Position numbers and translations under genes: made by a program. The notes beneath the pieces were generated by a model, which searched no databases, was not told the DNA's origin, and saw only the letters and a list, made by a program, of their open reading frames with translations. This document shows positions 45,070-57,814 of a stretch of 64,000 nucleotides of DNA, piece after piece. The stretch lies in the NCBI GenBank assembly GCA_034401795.1, contig CM067367.1:85012426-85076425 (forward strand), read 5' to 3'. Position 1 is the first letter of the stretch; each line of letters starts with the position of its first letter. The DNA comes from Chaetoderma sp. LZ-2023a (lineage: Eukaryota > Mollusca > Caudofoveata > Chaetodermatida > Chaetodermatidae).

Positions 45070-45325
45070 TAATGCCTTTGTTAAGTTTTGTTTTGCTATC
45101 GGAGCTTTATCAGCATATTGTTTTGTATCTATACTTTTTAAGCCATATGTATTTATAGATTGTATTAATGCTCATTATTTATCATTGTTTTGGTGTAATA
45201 TTAATCAAGATTACTAGTTCACCAGGTTTTTTTCTGGGGGTTTGCAAGCCTTTTTAAAGGAGTTCCTCCGTGAAGTTTGTCCGACTGCGTCAGCGTCGGT
45301 TTTTCAAAAAAAAAAGAAAAAAAAA

Positions 45326-45912
<587 letters not shown>

Positions 45913-46117
45913 CTTTATTATTATTGTCAACCATTAGTTATGTGAACCGGTCGTTGACAACGCACCGGCATTAGGATCAAGCTCATTCATCATCTGGAAT
46001 GTAATTTTACCTTTGTCAATTTTTTCGGTCCGAGTCTGGTTCGAACCTGGCAATTCTATGGCAACTTTTGGCTAGCAATTGGGAGGCGAGTGCTCACCAG
46101 ACCACCATCCACAGGAC
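45913..46117 (-). mobile_element. tRNA-like SINE copy 1
   Basis: Read on the minus strand: a head TGGTGAGCACTCGCCTCC (A-box-like), then AGGTTCGAACC (perfect B box) at about 46057, a body, and a tail of AATAATAATAAAG running into (ACT)n. It is related to copy 2 at 46266-46459. 46118-46265 is unassigned sequence. Confidence 0.6.
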
Positions 46118-46265
46118 AAAAATCCTTTTTCATCGGACTGGCTTTCAACCACTCGTCTACTAACCACACGAATTACCTGGAATTTTGATGGTGCCCATAG
46201 CAGATATCCAACTTTTAAATTTTTCTGAGATTCATCCTGCTAGATCACTAGTCACTCGCAAGAGG

Positions 46266-46454
46266 GTAGTTTTTATTATTGCCAAGCATTAGTTCCATGA
46301 ACCCTGTCTTTGACCACGCATTGACACTAGGATCTAGCCCATTCATCACCTGAAATGTAATTTTATCTTTTTCAATTTTTTCGACCCAAGTGTGGTTCGA
46401 ACCAGGCAATTATATGGCAACTTTCCCCTAGCAATTGTGAGGCGAGTGCTCTAC

Positions 46455-46459
<5 letters not shown>
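46266..46459 (-). mobile_element. tRNA-like SINE copy 2
   Basis: Minus strand: CTGGTAGAGCACTCGCC (A-box type, as in tRNA D-arms), TGGTTCGAACCA (B box) at about 46392, and a body like copy 1, ending in AATAATAAAAACTACC. Its 5' head meets the next (TAG)n array directly. Confidence 0.6.
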
Positions 46460-46818
<359 letters not shown>

Positions 46819-46820
<2 letters not shown>

Positions 46821-47743
46821 TGCCGCTGTGCGAGCTTGACCTTTATTTGACCTAGGATTCAGGTGTTTGCGATTGAATGGCTGTTGATTTCTTCGCGGTG
46901 ACAAGGGAAAAATCTCTGAATTTGATTTTTGGTTATGTGTCGTTGATGCCGTGGCAGAGTGTTTATCCTAGCGCACATTGCGCCTGCGAGATGCCGCAGC
47001 GATGCGATAGAAAACGACGAGTTATTACTAGTCGCTTACTAGTTTAATCGTATCGGCGATGTACCATGATTTCAAGCACATAGGAAAAACTGGATAAGAC
47101 ACTTTGGCTACGCAAGATGGCATGCTTATACTTGATCACCCCACGTGTACATCATGTGACTCGGCGCACGTGTATGCCATATGTGTGTGGTGATATTCAT
47201 ATGTAGTTATAAAATCTGTCAGAGACGTCATATGGAGCAAGGCTGTATTTACCATACATTTTGGAATATTTGTACCTGACATGTGGTTTAATTAAGAGTT
47301 TAATTAAAAAAGTGATTGGTCACTAGATCGCTTACCGCTGGCAACCCGTTAATGGTAAGACAGTTTTTCAAGGGCGTTTGAAAACAGGCGTCGAGTGGCG
47401 ATTAGAAAATCAGTCGTTTTCCTATCGCGTTGCTGTCGGATTCGCAAGCATATGGCGACGGATTCGATAAAATAAAATCGTATCGCAGTCGCGTCGTGTC
47501 GGCGCAATGTGCGAGGGGATTTAGATTTATTTTGCATTTTGTATTGTACTTGGCCGTGTTAGGCTATGGTCAGACCAAAGTGCGTCAAGGGCACCGCATA
47601 CCAAGACGACGCGACGTGAGAGAGACGCGATTTTGTTGTATCCCCGTGGCGTGGCCTTGGTGTGCTACCAAAATCGACGGCCACTATCACTATAAATGAA
47701 GCCGATATCATCGGAGTGTATCTAGATTTTAAAAAGGGTTCTT

Positions 47744-47777
<34 letters not shown>

Positions 47778-47865
47778 CTCCGTATTCCGGGGCGTGACAT
47801 CGCCCATGAAAAAAATTCAGAAATCAGAATGTCACGATAATGATAACCTAGCATACACTCGAGTA
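46819..47865. other. Intergenic DNA, possibly with a degraded hAT-type MITE
   Basis: 47330-47700 holds GGCTATGGTCAGACCAAAG and reciprocal GCGTGGCCTTGGTGTGC text that looks like a palindromic MITE, but I cannot define its ends. A (GA)n run lies at 47744-47776. No gene is seen. Confidence 0.35.
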
Positions 47866-48249
47866 ATGGACCGTTCCAGTTTTAGCCATGCGCCACCCAT
47901 CTCTAGTTAAGCACCACACGCACCTTATTTGTGAGCCGATCGATGGGTCTCCATGAACTCCCTGACTGTCGCTTTCCAGATAACGATACAGGTAAGTTGT
48001 TGAATATTTTGAAACTATGGTAGTAACAGCGCCCAGTCAAATTAGTTTCAACATATTCAACAGCAACTTTATTAAATAGTAAAACATACAATTCGCACAA
48101 CAACCCTTACGCTTAGTTCATCACGAATTATGCGTTCGTGACGTACATACCTACGTCATTGATTACGCCATTGGTTATGACGTAATTCTACACGTCACGT
48201 AGTTGATTATGACGTCATATGACGGATGGATAAACTGGAAAGGTCCGTA
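47866..48249 (+). mobile_element. Palindromic MITE family 1, full copy
   Basis: The ends ATGGACCGTTCCAGTTTTAG and ATAAACTGGAAAGGTCCGTA are inverted. TACAGGTAAGTTG, a shortened palindrome and several ACGTCA/GACGTAATT motifs lie inside. 48250-49560 holds no gene; a poly-C run is at about 48831-48842. Confidence 0.75.
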
Positions 48250-49564
48250 GGCTTATGATGTATTTACACTAGAAAGGTATGTCCAAGGTAAGTCAAATCG
48301 ATCCCAAAGTTTCTTTGTACTCGTATAAGGGTTAATATCAACCATAGTGTATGGTTAGACTAAATAGTTTATGTGGCACGTGCCCTTTCTTATGGACCAT
48401 ATGCCTTACTCTATCTTACAATAAAGAATGAGATCATTTGCGCTCGTTGCTTCAGAATCGCAAACGTAAAAATGTCATACAGCTCCCATGCAATTTCGTT
48501 GTGTAACATCACGTTCTATATACATGCTAGAGCCAAAATACAAACAAAATCCGTACCATACATATTAGCAGTGTGCGCGTATATTAAGAAATAAGCGAGG
48601 AATACTAATTTGAAAATGTGCAAAACGGGAATTCCGATTTCACATTTTTTAAATTCGGCAATCGTTGAGCTCCCCGCATCTACGTCACTCGAGTCACGGC
48701 TAACATAACCATGCATATTAGTATTCACTCGCAAGCAAAGAAGATATTGGAAGCAGTGTCTCTGGCATTATCTCTTGTATCGACGGTATTTCAATTTGGT
48801 CCGAGAATATTCCTCCGCCCGCCCACCAACACCCCCCCCCCCACCGCCCGTAGAATGCACTCGTACACAAATATATTTTATTAAGTAAAATGAGATACGC
48901 GAAATTGCATTGCAAAGAGGTATGTGCCCAATCCGGCAAATTGTGCACATTTTCATTGAAATTATAGTGGAGGGGAGATAAATGCTATCTTATAAAACAT
49001 GGTTTGAACAAATAAATTGGCATAATTACGTCCCATGCACATGTCCGATTTTCTTTTGGGAAATCGGTCGTAATTTTGGTGGCACGCTGTCAGATACTGA
49101 GTGCAAGTTGCTTTTTTAACTGAGAACCTTTCAGCCGAATCATTGTATACTTTTTGCAATATTAACGTATATATGTGACCTATTTATGCCAAGTTATACG
49201 AGTCATGTCATAGGCATTTTTGCCATGAAAACTCTTTTTATTTCGGATTCAAACTTAAAGAGCTATGGAGTGAATATTATCGAATACAGTAAGAAAAGTC
49301 TCTAACACTCAGTTCATATTATGGGCAGTTGTTGAGCTGTGGCCACAAATGCCAGATACTCGCTTAAAATAAGGTGTGGGTTAAAAGAAATGTCAATGGC
49401 AGATCTGCGGGTGTTGCATTCAACAGTCTTAGAACCCGTTTTAGATCCACCATCTTGTGAACACAGAAGCATATTCTTACTTTAGACAGATAACGTATCA
49501 AACGAGGCGACCTATGGCAGTATAAAGTCGTGTGATAAATTGGATTGTTGGTATTTGTGTTCAA

Positions 49565-49916
49565 CAGTGTCATGCTGATTAACACTCTAGTGAGAACATA
49601 GCCTAAAATCTTAGGAGGACCAAGCTTTAGTCAGTTTCATGAGATCCAACTAACGAGTGTGATACTTTTGAAAACAAATGCAAACGAGTTTGAGATTATG
49701 TTTCTCACATAACATATGATTACAAAATTCCATTGTCATGCCATTTAACATTAAATTATTCACTATCGCGGTGGCCCTTCCTTACTAAGAGTTCAGCGCA
49801 AGAGTATCTGCCATATATTGACAGATGCAAAGTGCTATTATTTTATGTTTGAAAGTATACATAGGCTGTGTTTTCACTGGGGAGTTCATCTGGGCTAACG
49901 CCATTCTTCAGTATAG
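49565..49916. mobile_element. Palindromic MITE family 4, two half copies
   Basis: 49565-49606 (CTCTAGTGAGAACATAGCC) and 49868-49916 (GCTGTGTTTTCACTGGGG ... AACGCCATTCTTCAGTAT). Confidence 0.5.
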
Positions 49917-49924
49917 CTGGATAC

Positions 49925-50300
49925 GTTTATATTTTTGCCCACCCATTTCTAGCTAAGCTCCGTCTACGTTTGCGCCTGTTTGGATCGGTTTGAAACTTTG
50001 AAACTTGAATTCCAATAATCTAATTTGCAACGTGCCTATACAGATAAGATGATGAATAATTGGAAGCTAATTTGACTGATGATGTTGCGGTCGGTCAACA
50101 GCACCCAGTCGAATTAGCCACAGCATATTAACAACATGTCAAATGCATACAATTCGAATCTTAGTGGAAAACACACATACCTTACTAACTCTTCGTTTTT
50201 CGTAGCGGAGCTACATCATTTGGAGTGTAACATCAGCTAACGTGTGACGTAATTGTTTATGACGTCATATACTTGAGTGACAAATAAGATCGGCAGCAAC
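49925..50300 (+). mobile_element. Palindromic MITE family 1, divergent subfamily
   Basis: CCCATTTCTAGCTAAGCTCC, ACAGATAAGATGATGAAT, a reduced palindrome and TTATGACGTCATATACTTG near the end. Confidence 0.6.
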
Positions 50301-50324
50301 AACGAAGGAAGTAGTACTTGGACT

Positions 50325-50415
50325 AGGCCGTGCTCTTACTAGAGGAGGGAGTAACGCCATTCTGAAGTATGGCGTTAATCCTGAATAACTCTCTAGTGAA
50401 AACACGGCCTAAGTC
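50325..50415. mobile_element. Palindromic MITE family 4, whole copy
   Basis: AGGCCGTGCTCTTACTAGAG opens, CTCTCTAGTGAAAACACGGC closes, and the centre is GCCATTCTGAAGTATGGC. 50416-51030 holds nothing recognised. Confidence 0.7.
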
Positions 50416-51036
50416 GTACGTCACAATCTATTAAATTATTATACTACGCTAGTTGGCATATGAAAATAATCTATTATGTGCTAAGGTGATATATGTTCGC
50501 CTTATGTCAAATATGCCTAGCAATATGCAAATAACAGTGTATTATCTAGACATTTGAGTGGACTGTTTATGACAATACATACGTAAGGACATGATATAAT
50601 GTCCCTAATTTTATAAATTGCGCGTTCTAAACTCGATAACTAAAGTCCTTTCAACTTCAGTTTTAGACATAGACATCTTATTTATAACCGATAGACACAC
50701 GGATAAATAACTAACCACCGCGGGTCTCTGTGTTATTTTTAGTGTTGCAAACTGTTTATTCATCCACGTGGCCAGACGACAAAGTCATCTAATCGCTCTC
50801 GTGTGAACAGCGCCGCGAAGCGCTCAAACTGATACTCATATCAATTAACCGTTTTCAAATTGGAATTGTCTTTTCAAGAAAATTTTATTTTTCCACTTAA
50901 TAAAGACAACTTGTCTGTTGTCCTATGGATGTGCATTCGACAGCGGCCACCACAGATGCCATCATGGCCGGCGTAACCACGAAACCGTAAATAATGGTCA
51001 AGCGAATTCAAGTATTCGGCTCCTTTATTGCGCCAG

Positions 51037-54000
51037 TCATTCTCCTTCGATCAATATTTACCATTACATTACTTATTGATACTGTGCCATAAGCCTCTTT
51101 TTATACTTGAACAGAGCTATTGCCGGTTCTTGGAACCGGTTACTCGTTCCAACAACCGGGTACCCGCAACCATGAACAGGCTACACTTGTTTACATCGCT
51201 AAGCAGGAGTGACAGCCATTTTGCTTTCTAAAAAATCTCAAAGTTTTACTGTGCGTTTTTGTGATGGTTGTGACTTAGATTCTTCTTTCGACTATAATTG
51301 GATTACAATGAATAACGCCGCTGATGCTCAGGTTGTATAATTCCATGGAGTATTCTAGTTATATGGAGACTAGGTCTCCAGTTTCCGTTTGTATCATATA
51401 CTCCATTTTATCGTAACTGGGTTGCATGAGAATGCGGAAAATGCCTATTTGATCGCATCTTTTAAGCCCCAACAGCGGTCAGGCAGCATGAAACGGGGTT
51501 TTCCTATGGTTTTCCACGGAAGAAATCACGGTTGCTAACGCTAATGCTAACGTGGTTGTCTGGTCGGGTGACGTCATTTTCGCTCAGGTTATTTGGTTTA
51601 ATGTATAATTTATTAATCAAAATATTTGAAAATTAGTTGTCTGCCTTCCGTTCTGTGTTTGACTCGCTTGCTGATTGTAGCTTTATGCCTACTTTTTAGA
51701 CCAAGCCCGCTCTTCCTTCATCCGCCAATTGCCATACGTTGCCAAGGTTATTTACAAGGACCATGTCTGTTATCATTGTTCCGTTTGTAACGTTGATTCG
51801 CGGCTTGATGTATGTTCAGGATTGTCTGACAAATCTTTGGTGAATTTTGTCCAAGAAGGATGTGGCTGGGTCTGACGTGGGGTCAGGTGCTTCAAATTTA
51901 AATCGGGAACCACTTGCTCTGGCCGAGGTTCGTGGTTCACGTCCACAGTTGGAGGGAATAAAGCTGCACCCTGGCGTGGTTTGGACCTGCTATGCAAGGG
52001 TTCTTGCATAGCGTCCTGCCCACGATGGTGTCAGCCCTTATCTCAAAGGTTGTGGTGCAGCCTCCTCCTGTGTTTGGAATGGACCCTGTTCTCAGACAGG
52101 GTCCTGGTCTGGCTATCGGGATGCCATCTCATATGCCCCACCACCCCCACCTCCTCTGGCAGTCCCCGTCGGGCTCTGGACTGATGGGTTCTGCTTCTCC
52201 GCAGACCATACAGCACGGGAGCTGTTCGCCATTACGGCTCCAGTGTGTCATCGTCCGACGATGACTCTTCAGAGTCGGAGGATGAGGATGCCGTGGAGGA
52301 GAGGTTGTTGCGGCCCGAGACGTCGCGGAAGAATGTAAGGAGGTTGATTCGGTCCTGGACGGAACTTCCCTTCATCTGTCTCCATTGACGCAAGCTGTGG
52401 CAGTCGCTCCGCCCGTGGTTGAGGCCTTACTGGTACCGTACAGTCGTCCCATGTCAGTTGGATTGGCACCAACCGATGCAGTGGCGGGTGGGTCTGGTCA
52501 GGCGTGGTACTCGCCTATCACGTCTGATCCAGCGACTAGACACAGGGTGCTATTGGCACCCGTGTATGGCCGGGGTTCGGAACCATCACGGGTTCACATG
52601 CTTTACAATGTAGGCCACCCCAATGGAGTGGATTGTTCCATGAGATGGTGGCAGAACCACACGGTTACATGCCTATGAAGCAGCTGCTCCTTGCCGGGAG
52701 GTTGCTGCTGGGAGACATGTAAACACATCAATAGGTTATGTGTTTGCAGGGTTGTCTTCCTCAGAGACGGACTGGATTGAGGCCTTGGCTTGGCTAGCCA
52801 ATATTCATCCACCCGTAGTTGCGACCACATCTGAAGAAGACATTCTCCAAACGTCGGTGGCATCCAAGTTCAGAGAGTTGCTTGAAGCAATTTATGCTAA
52901 GCAGCTCTCGACTAAGAGCCAGATCCATGCGGCCTCCAAGGAGATGCAGGCAAGGTGCCGTATTCCCAGCCTGGATTACGAGCAGTACGGATGGGCCCCA
53001 ACCAGCACAGCGGACGACGACTGGGTCCTGGGTGTCCCTAGTATTGATAGACATGAACCAGGCACCCGCTGAGGACGTCCTGCCCTGTGCAATGAGGTGT
53101 TTATTCTTATCATATACTTCAGTCAATATGGGCTGAAGTGGGGCAGGCCGCCCGGTGCCACCAGCAGCGCCACCATGCGTCAATGATAGCCTTGTGCTGT
53201 CTATGGACACACTGGCCCAGGTGCATGCGCGTGCTACGAAGTCTAGGGGGTAAATGCTCATTGATCATATGCGTCCAACTGCGACCGTCAGTGATAGGTT
53301 GCTTGGGAACCCCTTGAACGGACCTAGCATCTGTGGTGGTCAAGCATGGACCATCCTAGAAGATTCAGCTACATTGCACAGAATAGGCTGGCAGTAAATA
53401 TGTAACTGATGCTAGTGCGCGAGGCGCACATTCTAGGAGCTGCGTCCAAACCACCAGCCCGACAGTCTTCTTCGAAGAAGCGCAAGAAGAAGAGCAAAGC
53501 CAAAGCTGGGCATTCTTCTAGTGCAACTTTGGGCCCTCTCATCCACACGAAGGCAAAGAAGACTAAGTAGGTCCCCGCATGCTCTGGTGGTGGCCCTGGT
53601 CGCTAAGGAGGCGGTAAGGGTAAGCGTAAGGCCCCAACGTGCAGACAGAAAGGAGCGGATCGCGCCGGAGGGTACGGAGGCTCCCGTCACTTCCATCTGA
53701 TCTAAATGGCATTCTATCTCCTTCATCAAGAAGGGGGGCGGGGTGCTTATCGCTGGCCAGCCACCATCCATAGACGCCAATCCGCCTATCATGGGTGGAA
53801 GTCGCATGCGCTTCGTTGAGGTTTGGCAAGGTGTGACGTCAGATATCACAGGTGTACATGCCAGAGTGTTACGTTTGCTTCTGAAAGGGGCAATACAGAC
53901 ATCAAACCAGTACACCCCGGGGTTCTATTCAAGCATGCTCCTTGTTCCCAATATCCCAAGATACCATATCTCTTTGGGCAGTCGAATGCATTCAGACTGC

Positions 54001-54840
54001 CCACGAAATTGCGACCAATCGCCAAGTGTAATGTTCCAAGGGCACATGGCGTCAGAGGAATAGCCGCCTCAACAGCCCTATACAATGATGTGGGCCATCG
54101 TGATGGTTGTGGCGTGAAATCTGGAATCCAAATGTCATAATGTAATCCAAGTTTGACTGCTTATTGTATGTGTCTATATATCGCGGTCATTCATTTCATA
54201 TATTCATGCTCATTCCCACCCTATTGTGTGTTAAAGGCTGTTAATCCTTTTGACATACTCGTGTTTTGAAGTAACATACATGTTCGTTAGTTATCATCCC
54301 TTGCTGGAGAAAGGGGGTGGGGTGGTGGTTGGGTTGTGTGTGGGATTAAGAGAATGTGATTCGGTCAGTACGCTTGTCGGTCCTCTTTGAAAAGTATCTT
54401 GTGACAAGTTTCGTCTCATTCTTTCTCTAGGGTTACTTATATTGTGTATAGCTTGCCCCTTCCCACCAGGTAATTGATAAATCGGGTGTTAATAATAAGT
54501 AATATAATGGTAAGTATTGATCGAAGGAGAATGAAGGAAACTTCAATTTCCCTTTCTCCGAGATCTAACCATAATTAGCATAAAATTATGGACCTTGCCT
54601 CCCAGCCCCACGGAGGCAAGCCATTAGTGCTTAAGCCATGCAAACACGTCGCCTGATCATGGTTACGGGCACTCAGATATTAGGGCAGGCACGCAGTTCC
54701 AGGAACCGGCAAGAGCTCTGTTCAATTCTGAAATGACTCTTAGGGCACATCCACCAAAGTGGATGTTATGAATAAGTAATGTAATGGTAAGTATTGTTAG
54801 ATCTCGGAGAAAGGGAAATTGAAATGTCCTTCATTCCACT
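51037..54840 (+). mobile_element. Fossil DIRS-like (tyrosine-recombinase) retroelement with inverted terminal repeats
   Basis: An old, broken element. Inverted ends lie at about 51037-51190 and about 54640-54810, sharing GAACAGAGCT and TTGCCGGTTC blocks and the TTACCATTACATTACTTATT text. An extra inverted segment (about 54490-54580) beside the right end fits the internal complementary region of DIRS elements. Parts seen in order are a gag-like region, a basic Ser/Lys/Gly-rich region (about 53440-53690) and the start of an RT-like region (motif GFYSSMLLVPN near 53920). No recombinase part was recognised. It carries many breaks and is well below full length. Confidence 0.6.
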
Positions 54841-54900
54841 GGTAAATTTTCAAAATAATCTTCTCTTGACCTCTAAATGCACATTCCTCTACACCAAATC
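54838..54900. mobile_element. Palindromic MITE family 3, half copy
   Basis: CCACTGGTAAATTTTCAAAA and CTTCTCTTGACCTCTAAATG, directly after the DIRS-like fossil. Confidence 0.5.
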
Positions 54901-55031
54901 AGATGCTCTTTTGGCTGGCCTGACCATTACAGATTTAAGTTGACAAAGAGAGAGCGATCGTAGAGTATTCGTTATGACTACGATTAAGCCCGTTCGGATA
55001 GACCCACTCCCAACAACTGACAGTGCTATTG

Positions 55032-55191
55032 GCGTCTTTCAACATTGCTTGGGATTGGCTCTGGGCCGCTATGGGCATCGGAGGCAGCCTATGTCACGGA
55101 ATTAGCATTTCGATGAGCGAAAGCAACAAGAGAAGAATTACATGCTGTACTCAGTTTGTTCTTTGGTGTCTTTTACCTCATACTGTGGACA
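55032..55191 (+). pseudogene. Decayed UNC93A-like exon (tandem paralogue remnant)
   Basis: One frame reads LLGIGSGPLWAS, then AAYVTELAFR, a TGA (55114-55116), then AKATREE and LFFGVFYLILWT. This aligns residue for residue with the intact exon near 58150-58292 (GIGAAPLWAAQSTYVTELS ... YFGIFYLIFWT), including the same ACAT|GTATGT donor. Only the end of the exon remains. It has a stop and no start, so it is an old copy of the UNC93-like gene about 3 kb upstream of the intact exon. Confidence 0.65.
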
Positions 55192-55249
55192 TGTATGTAT
55201 TCACATAAGTTTGAAATAGGGGGATCCGATCTGTGATGCAAATCGCTAA

Positions 55250-55570
55250 CGCCATGTTCAAATAGGTCACTAGTTAGTAGGCGTCGCAATCATATTGACG
55301 CATAGCTCTGTCACGAGCATCGAAGTGTCCGCCGTGAAGAGTACGAATTGAATGTCTCTGAAAATTTGGCAATTTAATACACATTATGTTGAGTATTTTG
55401 AAACCAATTTGACTAGGTAGTAGCAATACACACCCCTCCCCACCACAGCCAAACTAGTTTCCAAATATTCAACAACTTTCCTGTGTAATTATGTAAGGAT
55501 TGAGGATTTGCGGAAACCTAGGCCAGATGGGTGGTCTGGATGGCTACCCTAGAAGATTTTGAAATCTAGA
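55250..55570 (-). mobile_element. Palindromic MITE family 1, degraded copy
   Basis: GAGTACGAATTGAATGTCTC, ATTATGTTGAGTATTTTGAA, ACCAATTTGACTAGG and CTAGTTTCCAAATATTCAAC show the palindrome. A further fragment lies at 56050-56220 (CTTATCGAGATATTGGTGGG). 55571-56050 and 56221-56540 hold nothing I can support. Confidence 0.5.
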
Positions 55571-56539
55571 TGCTCTCATACGACATCTCCTACATTTCTG
55601 GAGGTAAATATGGACGTATAGTTGGCAGTAAAATTATTCGATTTTAACTTATTTTCGACTGAAAATGTCTACAAAACGTTGGAAATTATATGTCAGAAAA
55701 GGCGATTTAATGCGATATCATGTTAAGCCTCTGCTCATTACAATCCGTTCCATACCAGATATGAACATTTCTTAAAATTTAGGCCATTACGATCACTTTG
55801 AAAATGCATAACCAAATCTCCCGGACGTTTTCCATATATTTTAAAAGCCAATCGGACGGGCATTTACAGAACACAATAAGAGGACGAATCCAGGAAAAGA
55901 GGACTTATGGTAACCTTATGTTTGATTGTAGAAGAAATGCCAATTGTAACGAGCTCTTGGGAATGTTGTATTTAAATTATATTAGAACAGGCTTAGGCAC
56001 GGGGCCTCTCATTGTGCGGGTACTTATGCCATGGCCTAACTCGCATGCGCCGTAATCTGCCCATGTGTATAAGCACCTTGAAAATAGGATTCTGGGAATT
56101 CACGGTTCAAAGTATGAACATTGATCTCAACACATAGTACAGAGTGTGTGGAGCTTATCGAGATATTGGTGGGCATAGCTAGAAAGGGATCCCTTTATTG
56201 TGTATGGAATGTTGCGGTGATATAGATACATTAGACATTCAGATTTGAACACACTTATTACCTACCTCTTATCGGGAAAGCGTGACTGTGACCTGTGACC
56301 AGGGTTACAAATCCGACTGGACATGCCTGGACAAGATGTCAAATCCAATCCCATAAACTGACCGTAAACCTCGTGGGAAGAAACCAACGACTTCTTGCTA
56401 ACGGGAAGAAAAGGTCATTGTATGGCGAGTAAAATACAATAAACGGACCTAATCTCTGATGGTTTATTTTGTCTACTGAACTAGGATGACTTAAATCATT
56501 TTTGATATCGAACTAATGTCAAAACCGAATTAAACATTT

Positions 56540-56660
56540 ACACTTAAATGGCTTAATTTCGTCACGCATGTCAATACATTTGATTAATGGATATCAATGT
56601 GCAGCCTAAGAGACAATTTTTGAAAATGTAACACTGGAATGACTAGTTCGGCATATTACA
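56540..56660. mobile_element. Palindromic MITE family 3, half copy
   Basis: GTGCAGCCTAAGAGACAATT, TTTGAAAATGTAACACTGG and AATGACTAGTTCGGC match the left half of family 3. 56661-57047 shows no gene. Confidence 0.5.
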
Positions 56661-57048
56661 TGAGGCCTAATTTGGCGTATGCTACACACAGGTAAACGAC
56701 CGTGTTAGTGTGACCATATGACCAACTTTGAATTAAATATCGCCATCCTCCCACTGTCAACAGTACTGCGAAGGAGGCGGCTGTAATTTACAGGACATTG
56801 TATAGGGCCTATCGGGTAACCCGTCTCCAATTGATTTATTGATACCATACCTCGTCTTTAACTGTTGTGTTGGCACCCTTGCTCGTCTCCAAGTGTTGTT
56901 TTCGCACCCTTCATCTTCTCCGAACTGGTGTTTTTGGCACCTTTCAAGAGGCACAGCAACAAAATCGTAAGCTAAGAAATTCTGCTCACCAGTGATATTG
57001 GCCTCAACTTAGTGGACGTCCATACACTGATGGACACCCCGGAAGCAT

Positions 57049-57067
57049 GGGGGTGGGTGGGGTTGGG
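57049..57067 (+). repeat. G-quadruplex motif
   Basis: GGGGG-T-GGG-T-GGGG-TT-GGG: four runs with loops of one or two bases, a canonical tight quadruplex pattern, just upstream of a possible exon. Confidence 0.7.
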
Positions 57068-57100
57068 AATATACAAAGTACCGTTTTCATTCCCTCCAAG

Positions 57101-57176
57101 GGCGGATGGTGATGAGGAGGACGACTGCGTCATCGAGCTCACCGACTCAGATTACATTGCACCAGTGAACATTTAG
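57101..57176 (+). CDS. Possible 3'-terminal coding exon, gene unknown
   Basis: A pyrimidine-rich tract (CCGTTTTCATTCCCTCCAAG) makes a good acceptor at 57100. The frame then reads ADGDEEDDCVIELTDSD, then YIAPVNI and TAG (57174-57176). AATAAA follows at 57258-57263, about 80 bp after the stop. An acidic cytosolic tail could suit the end of a membrane protein, perhaps the decayed UNC93-like paralogue upstream, but the sequence matches no family I know. Confidence 0.3.
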
Positions 57177-57399
57177 ATAGATTCATGGAAAATGAGATAT
57201 TGAGGATTGCTATTGGAATTTGATCAGTGTAAATCCTTACTATTTTACATTGCTGTAAATAAATAACATTTAATTGCCAACTCGTATTTATGAATAGCCC
57301 ATGAAGGATCAGTTAGCTATTCCCGTCCAGGAAATGTCAAGTCCATAATGCTCGTTTGTCAAATAGAAGACATAAATATATAGATGTAAATAGATAACG

Positions 57400-57620
57400 T
57401 CAGTTAGAGTAGAGCTCAGAAATAACTTAATATGTTTCCCAAAGGAAATTAAAAAAATGTAATTATGAATATTTTGAACATAATTGGATTGGAGGATGTC
57501 TTCCAATTCAATTATGTTCAAAATACTTAACATGCCATTTTTACATAGTGTTCATAATGATTGTGTTTTGGAAAAAACGTGTTAGCTTATTTTTAAGCTG
57601 TGTAGTGTATATACATAAAA
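57400..57620. mobile_element. Palindromic MITE family 2, long foldback copy
   Basis: The core AATATTTTGAACATAATTGG ... CCAATTCAATTATGTTC lies at about 57467-57530. Outer segments also pair imperfectly: GAGCTCAGAAATAACTTAAT on the left, and its inverse around AGCTTATTTTTAAGCTGTG on the right. The whole ~220 bp is one hairpin. Confidence 0.7.
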
Positions 57621-57814
57621 TATGGTAAATTGAAGAAATAATGTGCAAGTTTTATACCTTATACTCGTAAACCAATGGGAACATAACGTGCCGTATGTAA
57701 GGCCCATAACTATGTTGATATATAGAAACACGCATATACCATATGCGAGTGAAATACAATTGAGTGCTCCTTATGTCTAAATCCAGTTGTTTACGCGTGT
57801 GTTCAGGGTCGGTG

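Larger units (their letters stand above)
38375..45325 (+). mobile_element. Nearly complete two-ORF LINE (Tx1/L1-like) inserted in an (AGT)n array
   Basis: About 6.95 kb: a 5' UTR with hairpins (38375-39056), ORF1 (39057-40466), ORF2 (40474-44337 with one in-frame TAG), and a 3' UTR with a ~250-bp tandem duplication ending in an A-rich tail (45307-45325). Both flanks are (AGT)n with the same AGC/ACC variant blocks, so it lies within one former array. Target-site duplications cannot be told apart from the array. ORF1 zinc knuckles, the APE endonuclease and the LDNEKAFDRVEW RT motif fit the Tx1/L1 group, which is known to include target-specific and microsatellite-specific members. Confidence 0.85.

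Noticed and set aside
55023-55208. 61-codon frame starting MLLASFNIAWDW
   Set aside because: It overlaps the UNC93-like exon in another frame; the UNC93 match lies in the frame with the stop.
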